5,152 nt of DNA, from assembly GCA_002292955.1 (NCBI GenBank), contig DBCH01000010.1, positions 6,899-12,050 of the forward strand, given 5' to 3'. Positions 1 to 5,152 of this stretch are shown here, in pieces. The notes beneath the pieces were generated by a model. The model made no database searches and was not told the DNA's origin. It worked only from the letters and a program-made list of their open reading frames with translations. Within the stretch, counting starts at the first letter, position 1, and the number at the start of each line of letters is the position of its first letter. Position numbers and translations under genes: made by a program. The stretch comes from Microbacteriaceae bacterium UBA963 (GTDB lineage: Bacteria; Actinomycetota; Actinomycetes; Actinomycetales; Microbacteriaceae).

Positions 1-167
1 CCGCTTTCGATCTCATCGATCACCCAGAGTCGTCCAATACCCACATTGCTGAGCGCTTAGCTCGGGGAATGGCGCGTGCGGCTGAGGCGATTGATTCGGG
101 CGCGGCGGCCGACAAGCTGGCGGCGTGGGCCGGGGCTACGCAGAGCCGTTCTCACGGGGGCAGCTAA
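1..167 (+). CDS. trpD: Anthranilate phosphoribosyltransferase, C-terminal fragment (5' end outside window)
   Basis: The frame starting at base 3 is open from the window edge to a TAA at 165-167 and gives 54 residues. It begins AFDLIDHPE, continues IAERLARGMARAAEAIDSGA and ends in a hydrophilic tail, SRSHGGS. The pattern of an amphipathic helix followed by A-I-D-S-G-A-A-x-x-K-L is the typical C-terminal end of TrpD, where the last helix packs before a short variable tail. TrpD transfers the phosphoribosyl group of PRPP to anthranilate, the second committed step of tryptophan biosynthesis, in the cytosol. The active-site residues (the glycine-rich PRPP loop) lie upstream of the window, so the call rests on this tail only. 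A full protein would be about 340-360 residues. It is convergent with glpK, 56 bases away. Other members of the nucleoside phosphorylase/TrpD fold are a less likely alternative. Confidence 0.78.
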   Translation, partial: AFDLIDHPESSNTHIAERLARGMARAAEAIDSGAAADKLAAWAGATQSRSHGGS

Positions 168-223
168 GGCCGTTCGCTCTGCACGACAGCCCGTAAAACA
201 GTGGCGCGCCGATGCTCGCGTGG
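168..223. other. Convergent trpD/glpK intergenic gap, no clear terminator
   Basis: These 56 bases separate the trpD stop (TAA, 165-167) from the glpK stop (TAG on the minus strand, 224-226). Both transcripts must end here or read into each other. I see no hairpin followed by a T run on either strand. The only pairings are the 8-base palindrome GGCGCGCC and a distant 6-base inverted repeat (CGCTCT at 175-180 with AGAGCG at 228-233, 47 bases apart). Neither is convincing as an intrinsic terminator. Confidence 0.5.
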
Positions 224-1738
224 CTAGAGAGCGGGGGAGTCGTCGTCAATCCAGTCGAGGCTCTTCGATACTGCTTTGCGCCACACGCGCATCTGGCGAT
301 CGCGGTCCGATTCTGACATCGCCGGATTCCATCGAGCATCTTCGGCCCAGAGTGCACGCAGCTCATCGGTGTCCTTCCAGAAACCAACCGCCAGACCGGC
401 AGCAAAAGCAGCGCCCAGTGCCGTGGTTTCACTGACCGATGGTCGTCGAACGGGGATGCCGAGAACGTCTGCCTGAAACTGCATGAGGAACTCGTTCTTG
501 ACCATGCCGCCGTCGACCCGAAGGTCGGGGATGCTCACGCCCGTGTCGGTCGACATGGCATCCACCACATCGCGTGTTTGCAGGGCGGTGGCTTCGAGGG
601 CAGCCCGGGCGAGATGAGCCCGATTGACGTAGCGCGTCAGGCCCACAATGACGCCGCGTGCGTCGGTTCGCCAATACGGCGCAAACAGCCCGCTAAACGC
701 CGGCACGATTACCGCACCACCGGAGTCCGGCACGCTCGTGGCGAGGGCTTCGATCTCACTGGCGTCGCTAATCAGACCCAGGTTGTCGCGGAGCCACTGC
801 ACGAGAGAGCCCGCGACGGCGATTGACCCTTCTAGCGCGTAGTTCGCCGGTTCTGACCCAAGTTTGTAGGCAACCGTCGTGATGAGTCCGTTGGTGGAGT
901 GCACGATGTCGGTACCGGTGTTCATGATCAAGAAGCAACCGGTTCCGTAGGTGTTCTTCGTCTCGCCCGAGTTAAAGGCGGCTTGGCCGAACGTGGCCGC
1001 CTGCTGATCACCGAGAATTCCCGAAACAGGAACACCGCTGAGTGGACCCACTGCCGTTCCGTAAACCTCGGAAGACGAGCGGATCTGCGGCAACACGGCT
1101 CTCGGAACGCTGAAAACGTCGAGGAGGTCATCGTGCCACTCAAGCGTGGCGAGACTCATCAGGAGTGTGCGCGAGGCATTTGTGACATCGGTGGCATGAA
1201 CTCCGCCGTCAACGCCGCCCGTGAGGTTCCACAAGATCCACGTGTCGGGAGTGCCGAACGCCAGCTCGCCGGCTTCGGCGCGAGCGCGTGCACCGGGCAC
1301 GTTATCGAGAATCCAGGCAATCTTGGTGGCCGAGAAGTACGCGGTCAGGGGCAGGCCAGTGAGTTGCGAGAAGCGGTTGATGCCCTCGTTCTCCGTGAGC
1401 TCGTCAGCCACGCTCTGCGTGCGCGTGTCTTGCCAGACAATGGCGTTGTAAAGCGGGATGCCGGTGGCGCGATCCCACACGATGGTGGTTTCTCGCTGGT
1501 TTGTGATGCCCACGGCGGCGATGTCCGAGGCCGAGAGTTTGGCGTCAGCGAGGGCCGAGGAGATTACCTCGAGAGTGTTGTTCCAGATCTCCATGGGGTC
1601 GTGCTCTACCCAGCCGCTCTGTGGAAAGTACTGCGTGGTTTCCTTCTGGGCGATTCCGCAACGTTTTCCTGAGCGGTCAAAGATGATGGCACGTGTGCTT
1701 GTCGTGCCGTTGTCGATGGCAAGAACAAACTGCGACAT
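224..1738 (-). CDS. glpK: Glycerol kinase (FGGY family)
   Basis: A 504-residue cytosolic enzyme, the usual length for GlpK, that phosphorylates glycerol with ATP to sn-glycerol-3-phosphate, feeding phospholipid synthesis and glycolysis. The N-terminal phosphate-binding segment AIDNGTTSTR (7-16) is intact. Glycerol-contacting residues correspond to R82-E83 (NQRETT), Y134 (TAYFSATK) and the catalytic base D244 (GDQQAATFGQ). The nucleotide-binding half shows YGTG (264-267), a C-terminal FGGY signature (about 362-382, GVIVGLTRY then HLARAALE) and DGGMVKN (409-415). The ATG at 1736-1738 was chosen because family proteins start at MxxFVLAIDNGTTS and a GGAAGA Shine-Dalgarno lies 6 bases upstream. 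A longer reading to 1855 adds 39 unrelated residues and would nearly fill the intergenic region. The activation loop (about 224-243) lacks both the histidine phosphorylated by HPr in Firmicutes and the glycine-rich arginine segment that binds fructose-1,6-bisphosphate in E. coli. No glpF or glpD lies next to it. Confidence 0.98.
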   Translation of the reverse strand: MSQFVLAIDNGTTSTRAIIFDRSGKRCGIAQKETTQYFPQSGWVEHDPMEIWNNTLEVISSALADAKLSASDIAAVGITNQRETTIVWDRATGIPLYNAIVWQDTRTQSVADELTENEGINRFSQLTGLPLTAYFSATKIAWILDNVPGARARAEAGELAFGTPDTWILWNLTGGVDGGVHATDVTNASRTLLMSLATLEWHDDLLDVFSVPRAVLPQIRSSSEVYGTAVGPLSGVPVSGILGDQQAATFGQAAFNSGETKNTYGTGCFLIMNTGTDIVHSTNGLITTVAYKLGSEPANYALEGSIAVAGSLVQWLRDNLGLISDASEIEALATSVPDSGGAVIVPAFSGLFAPYWRTDARGVIVGLTRYVNRAHLARAALEATALQTRDVVDAMSTDTGVSIPDLRVDGGMVKNEFLMQFQADVLGIPVRRPSVSETTALGAAFAAGLAVGFWKDTDELRALWAEDARWNPAMSESDRDRQMRVWRKAVSKSLDWIDDDSPAL

Positions 1739-1744
1739 AGGAAT

Positions 1745-1750
1745 TCTTCC
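1745..1750 (-). promoter_or_regulatory. Ribosome binding site of glpK
   Basis: On the minus strand GGAAGA, preceded by GAGAGGC, stands 6 bases before the ATG at 1738. It decides the start in favour of the 504-residue protein over upstream in-frame starts. Confidence 0.7.
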
Positions 1751-1839
1751 GCCTCTCGTGCTGGCACGGGTGCGCATCCGTTGTGCGCTCTGGGCTAAGT
1801 ATGGCTTGTTGGCGTCTGCCAGCATAAGAGCACCACAGC

Positions 1840-1850
1840 AACGTTCGTTA
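1840..1850 (+). promoter_or_regulatory. Possible operator half-site (GlpR-like TTCG core), weak
   Basis: The bases AACGTTCGTTA include a 4-2-4 inverted repeat (AACG-TT-CGTT, 1840-1849). They resemble one arm of the E. coli GlpR operator, whose half-site is close to ATGTTCGWTA with W meaning A or T. The second arm is not present, and no regulator gene is in the window. The site lies 17 bases before the moaF start, far upstream of glpK. Position beside a glycerol gene is the main reason to record it. Confidence 0.2.
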
Positions 1851-1853
1851 CAC

Positions 1854-1860
1854 AAGGGAG
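1854..1860 (+). promoter_or_regulatory. Ribosome binding site of moaF
   Basis: AAGGGAG, a good match to the anti-16S sequence, is followed by a 6-base spacer and the GTG at 1867. It fixes the moaF start at this GTG and not at the internal methionine codon at residue 18. Confidence 0.8.
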
Positions 1861-1866
1861 TGCACC

Positions 1867-2676
1867 GTGTCAGCTGAGCAAACGCCTAACCTCGTCGAAT
1901 CCGCCGAGTGGCGTAACATGGAGGATTTCTCTGAGGGAATCGATACGAATCGCCTCCCGCAGACCGATGCGCTGGCCGGTTCTGAACATAGTGTGCTGCT
2001 TGAGGACGGGGGAGTGGCGAAGTTTAACTTTCTCGCCGGAAACCGTGTTGCCTGGTCGGTCACCGGTGAAGAGTGGGCTGGCGACGGCGAGGAGACCTAT
2101 GACGGCGTTGCGGTGGGCGACGGAGCCTTCTGGGTTGACTTCAGCATTTCTGCCCGCAAGGTCGAGTCGATCACGCTCATTTTTCAGCCCGTGACCGGGT
2201 GGGCGCTCATTGTGCACTCGCGCATTCACGACGAGAACTTCACCACTGAGACGCGCGTCATGCAGACCTTCCACGCGGGCCGCGTAGATGGCAACACGGA
2301 TGTCGAGTTGCCCCACGAGACACGCGAGCTCATTGGCAAGCGCACGCTCTTCCGTTATAGCGTCAACCACCTCTACGAGCACATCTACTTGAGCTCACGA
2401 CGCTTTGTCTGGCACAACCTTGTGGGCGAACAGCGCGGACACGCTGCTGCCGAACTCGCCACGACATGGAAGCTTGAGAAGGGCCTGTACGTCTTTACGT
2501 GGCGTGAGGAAAAGATTCCGGTGGGCACCGTCTTCCTGTTTGACTACGCCCGCGGACGCAGCACGGGCAAGTTCATCGGCCTCACGGGCGATGGTCGGAT
2601 CGAGAACTCCGCCGGGGGTGCCGAAATCATTGAATTTGGTTTCTCGAACTACGCCGATCACCAAGAACCGGTCTAG
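1867..2676 (+). CDS. moaF: MoaF-family protein (two-domain, lipocalin-like), function unproven
   Basis: A 269-residue soluble protein with no signal peptide or membrane segment. It starts at a GTG preceded by AAGGGAG. The N-terminal part (about 15-140) carries the family opening EWRNMEDFSEG...NRLP (14-31), and beta-rich segments of alternating hydrophobic residues. The C-terminal part (about 150-265) is the more diagnostic one: YSVNHLYEHIYLSSRR (164-179), TTWKLEKGLYVFTWRE with KIP (199-218) and RSTGK (231-235). These match what I know of MoaF N- and C-terminal domains, each predicted to be a calycin-type barrel. The Klebsiella name moaF comes from a monoamine-regulated operon next to tyramine oxidase; database labels linking it to molybdenum cofactor synthesis are poorly founded. 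No molybdopterin, amine oxidase or related gene lies nearby. It is divergent from glpK and convergent with the MFS gene, so it is probably a single-gene transcript. Substrate or ligand is unknown. Confidence 0.85.
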   Translation: MSAEQTPNLVESAEWRNMEDFSEGIDTNRLPQTDALAGSEHSVLLEDGGVAKFNFLAGNRVAWSVTGEEWAGDGEETYDGVAVGDGAFWVDFSISARKVESITLIFQPVTGWALIVHSRIHDENFTTETRVMQTFHAGRVDGNTDVELPHETRELIGKRTLFRYSVNHLYEHIYLSSRRFVWHNLVGEQRGHAAAELATTWKLEKGLYVFTWREEKIPVGTVFLFDYARGRSTGKFIGLTGDGRIENSAGGAEIIEFGFSNYADHQEPV

Positions 2677-3848
2677 GTTTTTAGGGGCTTGGCGGCCCCG
2701 GAAAGAATCGCGGAAACCACCAGCAGTCCGGCGACGACGTAAAACATGTTGAGCACCCCCCAGCTTTCTCCAAGAAAGCCGAGGAGGGGAGGGCCCACGA
2801 GAAAAGCGACGTAGCCGAACGTCGACACAACGGCAACGCGGCCAGACGAGTTTTCACCGTCTGCGCCGGCAGAAATGAACAGCGGAAAACCGAGGGCAAC
2901 CCCGGCGCCCCACAAAGTTGCTCCCGCCCATGCTACGAAGATAGACGGCGCAAAAATAAGCAGGAGAACGCCCATCAATCCCACGACCGCCGAAGCACGA
3001 AGGGCGTTAACCCGGCCCCATCGGTCAACGGCGCGACCGCCAGCAAAGCGCACAACGACCATTCCGCACATTGCACAAGCGAACGTGATGCCGGCTACGG
3101 TGGCCGAAAGCCGGAAGTCATCGACGATTGCAATGGTAATCCAGTCGTTCGCGGCACCCTCGGCGAGAGTGAATCCCAGGATCCCGAGTCCGAGGAGGAC
3201 GAGGCGACTGGTGAGTTGCGTTCTCGGGCGCCGGATTTGCGGGGACTGCGTTGGCGCGCCACGAATACCCGTGTGGGCGGGAAGAAATCGAAATGTGAGT
3301 GCGGTGGTGACGAGCAGAACCACAGCGAGGACGGTCTGCTGCCAAAACAGGTTTATCGCTATGGCTCCACAGAGGGTCCCGACACCGGCACCCGCAAAAG
3401 TTCCGAGCGAGTAGGCCCCATGGAACTGGGGGAGGAGCGTGCGTCCGGCGCGCTTTTCCACGTCGGCACCCTCCACGTTTATGCCCACGTCACCGATACC
3501 AAATGCGACGCCAGTGAGTATGCTGCCGACGATTACACCGGGAACCGATGCCACGACGGCACTCGCACCGGTAACCACCATGGCGACCGTGAGTATGGCG
3601 AATCCCCAGCCGATTGCAGCCCGCGCCCCAAACCGAGAGATAAACCAACCGGAATTGAGAAGAGAAACCAAAGCGCCCACTGCGCCGGCCATGAGGACAA
3701 GGCCGAGCGTGGCCGTGGACAAGCCGAGCAGGCTGCGAACCTCCGGAAGTCTCACCAACCACGACGAGCCGCAGAGTCCAAAAACGAAGAAATAGACGAA
3801 GATCACACGGATGCGCAGGGCTTCAGGGGAGGCAGTGATTCCCGTCAC
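2673..3848 (-). CDS. MFS transporter, YbjJ-like, second gene of a tandem pair
   Basis: A 391-residue, very hydrophobic inner-membrane protein of normal length for a 12-helix major facilitator. The first helices fall at about 15-33, 48-66, 78-97 and 101-120. Loop motif A-like segments follow helix 2 (GWFISRFGARAAIG, 67-80) and recur in the second half (GGRAVDRWGR, 271-280), as expected for two six-helix repeats. A central cytoplasmic loop lies at about 190-214. Features of the YbjJ-like group are LLPQFHGAYSLG (138-149), LAEGAANDW (228-236) and GATLWGAGVALGFPL (310-324). The start is the GTG at 3846-3848, with GAGAG 9 bases upstream overlapping the end of the preceding gene. Only 12 bases separate it from that gene, so the two are likely cotranscribed and perhaps translationally coupled. 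The substrate is unknown; sugar or drug export annotations would be guesses. Its stop codon overlaps that of moaF. Confidence 0.93.
   Translation of the reverse strand: MTGITASPEALRIRVIFVYFFVFGLCGSSWLVRLPEVRSLLGLSTATLGLVLMAGAVGALVSLLNSGWFISRFGARAAIGWGFAILTVAMVVTGASAVVASVPGVIVGSILTGVAFGIGDVGINVEGADVEKRAGRTLLPQFHGAYSLGTFAGAGVGTLCGAIAINLFWQQTVLAVVLLVTTALTFRFLPAHTGIRGAPTQSPQIRRPRTQLTSRLVLLGLGILGFTLAEGAANDWITIAIVDDFRLSATVAGITFACAMCGMVVVRFAGGRAVDRWGRVNALRASAVVGLMGVLLLIFAPSIFVAWAGATLWGAGVALGFPLFISAGADGENSSGRVAVVSTFGYVAFLVGPPLLGFLGESWGVLNMFYVVAGLLVVSAILSGAAKPLKT
2684..2699. terminator. Possible hairpin terminator without a U tract
   Basis: GGGGC (2684-2688) and GCCCC (2695-2699) form a perfect 5-base G+C stem with a 6-base loop, starting 7 bases after the moaF stop and lying within the last codons of the convergent MFS gene. 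The five T's sit before the stem on the plus strand, so neither transcript has a U run after it. Hairpins lacking a U run may serve as terminators in high-GC Gram-positives, but this one may equally be codon-driven. Confidence 0.25.
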
Positions 3849-3857
3849 GAGGCCATA

Positions 3858-3862
3858 CTCTC
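3858..3862 (-). promoter_or_regulatory. Weak ribosome binding site of the downstream MFS gene
   Basis: GAGAG on the minus strand lies 9 bases before the GTG at 3848 and overlaps the TGA stop (3861-3863) of the upstream MFS gene. The placement suits reinitiation by ribosomes finishing the upstream gene. Confidence 0.45.
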
Positions 3863-5129
3863 ACGCTCTTTCGGGCTCAGGTGCCAGGTCGCGAGTGGGG
3901 GAAAGGGGGCGCGCAATCCGAGAGGCAGAGCCCGCACCCAGAAGAAGCAAAGCGGGGATGGCAATGGCGGTGATCAGACCACCGGCCTGCCCGACGGCAC
4001 CGAGAGCGGGGCCCACACTCAGAATCGCGGTGTTCATGAAGACGAGCAGAACCCGCGTGCGTGCGGGGGAGAGGAGTTGATCCTCCGCCAGGGCGGAGCT
4101 CACGAGGGGATAACCTAGCGACGCGCCAAGCCCCCAGAGCGTCGCACCGAGGAAGACCAAAGGTAAGACGCTCATCATCATGACGAGAACGATTCCGACC
4201 ACACACACGATGCTCAAGCACGTGAGCAAGACCGGCCGAGAAACGCGCTCCACCACGAAACCACCGAAGAGGCGCCCGGCGGCCATTGCTACGGCAAAGC
4301 ACGTAAAACCAATGGCGCCTTCTTCGAGGGTCATCCCACCCGAGACGAGGAAAATCGGAAGCCAGGTGGCAGCCGCGTACTCGGCGAGAACGAAGGCCAG
4401 AGCAATTCCGGACAGGCCGAGCGTGCGCGGTTCGCGCCACACTGCACGACGCTGGGCTGCAGTGGCCACGGGAGCGAAAACCCCCGTGTGATCGTGCGCA
4501 GGGGTGTGCAGGTTGCCGTCCTTCGGGAGGAAGCGAGATGCAATGACACCGGCCACCGCAGTAAAGACGGCAATGGCGTCAAAGTCGAGCCACAGCGGAA
4601 CATTGCCCGAGATGGCAAGTGCCCCAAGGGCAGAACCAATCAACAGGCCTGCGCTGTACGCGCCGTGCAACGGAGGGAGCAGACTGCGCCGCGATGCTCG
4701 ATCCACATCCGTGGCCTCAATGTTGTTGGCAAAATTGCTCATGCCAAAAAAGATGCCCATTCCCAGGTTGCTGAAAACGGCAAATGGCAAGTTTCCGGCA
4801 CTGATGGCGGCACCCGTGAGGGCAAAAAAGATTGACATTCCAATGAATGCGACCGCGAGAATGCGACGTGAACCGAAGCGCACCAAGAGGCGCGATCCAA
4901 AAATAACGCTCAGGAGTGCCCCGAAGCCCAAAACCGTGGCAAAAAGACCATACGACGCGGTGGTGAGGCCGAGTCGCTCTTCAGTCTCCGGCGTTCGGCT
5001 CACCCAGGTGGCGAAGAAAATACCGTTCAGCGCGAACGTGACGACAAGTGCAGCAAACCATCGCCTGATGCTGAGGTGGGACGGCGCAAAGGACACAGTG
5101 TCATCGTAGGGCCGGGGAGAGTGGTTCAA
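3861..5129 (-). CDS. MFS transporter, YbjJ-like, first gene of a tandem pair (start uncertain)
   Basis: A 422-residue major facilitator, related to its downstream neighbour along its full length. Hydrophilic residues 1-22 precede the first helix (about 24-43). The motif A-like loop is SRLLVRFGSRRIL (79-91). Shared group motifs are LLPPLHGAYSAG (150-161), LAEYAAATW (248-256, where the partner has LAEGAANDW) and GATLWGLGASLGYPL (328-342). The central loop (about 202-235) holds three histidines in HTPAHDHTG (208-216). The C-terminal tail is short and charged (SPTRDLAPEPERA). The TTG at 5127-5129 is the outermost start codon in the window, but no Shine-Dalgarno precedes it and the frame stays open to the window edge. 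A GTG at 5094-5096 (residue 12) or a start outside the window is possible. Membrane location and MFS membership are clear. The substrate is not, and the changed E-G-x-x-x-D-W region suggests it differs from that of the partner. Confidence 0.9.
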   Translation of the reverse strand: MNHSPRPYDDTVSFAPSHLSIRRWFAALVVTFALNGIFFATWVSRTPETEERLGLTTASYGLFATVLGFGALLSVIFGSRLLVRFGSRRILAVAFIGMSIFFALTGAAISAGNLPFAVFSNLGMGIFFGMSNFANNIEATDVDRASRRSLLPPLHGAYSAGLLIGSALGALAISGNVPLWLDFDAIAVFTAVAGVIASRFLPKDGNLHTPAHDHTGVFAPVATAAQRRAVWREPRTLGLSGIALAFVLAEYAAATWLPIFLVSGGMTLEEGAIGFTCFAVAMAAGRLFGGFVVERVSRPVLLTCLSIVCVVGIVLVMMMSVLPLVFLGATLWGLGASLGYPLVSSALAEDQLLSPARTRVLLVFMNTAILSVGPALGAVGQAGGLITAIAIPALLLLGAGSASRIARPLSPTRDLAPEPERA

Positions 5130-5136
5130 CTGCCAT
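5101..5136 (-). other. Short open frame overlapping the MFS start (leader peptide or 3' end of an upstream gene)
   Basis: On the minus strand an ATG at 5134-5136 opens a frame, shifted from the transporter frame, encoding MAVEPLSPALR and ending in TGA at 5101-5103. The frame is also open upstream to the window edge, so these codons could equally be the end of a longer upstream gene. The TGA is followed 4 bases later by the GTG at 5094-5096, an in-frame alternative start for the transporter. No Shine-Dalgarno is seen before the ATG. Coding status is unproven. Confidence 0.2.
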
Positions 5137-5152
5137 AAGGTGCTGGCTAAAC

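Larger units (their letters stand above)
1739..1866. promoter_or_regulatory. Divergent glpK/moaF promoter region
   Basis: These 128 bases lie between the two divergent start codons, so they must hold promoters for both glpK (minus) and moaF (plus). No strong sigma-70 type pair is visible. The best glpK guess is CATACT on the minus strand (1798-1803) with a poor TTATGC 18 bases upstream (1822-1827), which would give a leader of roughly 50 bases. Short symmetric elements are present: GCGCA/TGCGC (1772-1776 and 1784-1788), TGGC/GCCA (1810-1813 and 1818-1821) and AACG/CGTT (1840-1849). They are short enough to occur by chance. That the region is regulatory follows from the gene layout; the individual boxes are guesses. 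Confidence 0.6.

Noticed and set aside
76..435. Plus-strand open frame of 119 codons over the trpD end and glpK 3' end
   Set aside because: It overlaps the trpD reading frame and runs antisense to glpK. Its product is arginine-rich and low in complexity, typical of an out-of-frame reading.
899..1672. Plus-strand open frame of 257 codons inside glpK
   Set aside because: It is antisense to the clearly real glycerol kinase, and its product has no recognisable motif or ordered hydrophobic pattern. It also lacks a ribosome binding site. Long antisense frames are common in GC-rich genes.
1770..1788. Repeated GTGCGC (1770-1775 and 1783-1788) as a direct-repeat operator
   Set aside because: Two 6-base G+C repeats 13 bases apart are expected by chance in this composition, and no known regulator site matches.
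1739..1855. 39-residue N-terminal extension of GlpK
   Set aside because: The extension has no similarity to the family and would place the start 12 bases from the divergent moaF start. The ATG at 1738 has its own ribosome binding site and gives the standard GlpK N terminus.
1870..2382. Minus-strand open frame of 170 codons under moaF
   Set aside because: Its composition looks superficially protein-like, but it is fully antisense to moaF, which has a strong ribosome binding site and family motifs. Its codons mirror those of moaF.
3216..4118. Plus-strand open frame of 300 codons across the junction of the two MFS genes
   Set aside because: The product is extremely hydrophilic and rich in R, G, E, H and D, as expected from the complement of hydrophobic membrane codons. 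It spans two real genes on the other strand and has no domain features.
1..5152. Defence system, prophage, insertion sequence, CRISPR or RNA gene
   Set aside because: All long frames with family signals are metabolic, MoaF-like or transporter genes. There is no spaced repeat array, transposase, terminal inverted repeat, tRNA-like cloverleaf or rRNA sequence.

Overview
This window looks like ordinary chromosomal sequence from a fairly high-GC Gram-positive bacterium, most likely an actinobacterium. The TrpD tail and GlpK resemble those of Microbacteriaceae-type organisms, but that placement rests on general protein similarity and composition only. Coding density is very high. Initiation codons include GTG and probably TTG, and no mobile element, CRISPR array, RNA gene or long repeat is visible.

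Layout, left to right. At 1-167 (+) is the last 54 codons of a gene that reads as anthranilate phosphoribosyltransferase (trpD, tryptophan biosynthesis). After a 56-base gap comes glycerol kinase (glpK, 224-1738, minus), convergent with trpD. A 128-base divergent intergenic region (1739-1866) separates glpK from a MoaF-family gene (1867-2676, plus). The moaF stop codon overlaps the stop of a convergent gene within one CTAG tetranucleotide. That gene and the next (2673-3848 and 3861-5129, both minus) are two related 12-helix-type MFS transporters of the YbjJ-like kind. They lie 12 bases apart and almost certainly form an operon, transcribed in the order 3861-5129 then 2673-3848.

Functionally, glpK commits intracellular glycerol to glycerol-3-phosphate. 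No glycerol facilitator (glpF) or glycerol-3-phosphate dehydrogenase (glpD) gene is in the window. The MoaF protein belongs to a family of poorly defined function, and nothing around it points to molybdenum cofactor synthesis or monoamine catabolism. The two MFS proteins look like an old tandem duplication; their substrate cannot be read from sequence. There is no clear shared pathway across the four units, and I found no convincing evidence for a new biological system. The points most worth checking are the diverged tandem transporters, the apparent loss in GlpK of two known regulatory sites, the moaF/glpK divergent promoter region, and the uncertain start of the rightmost gene.
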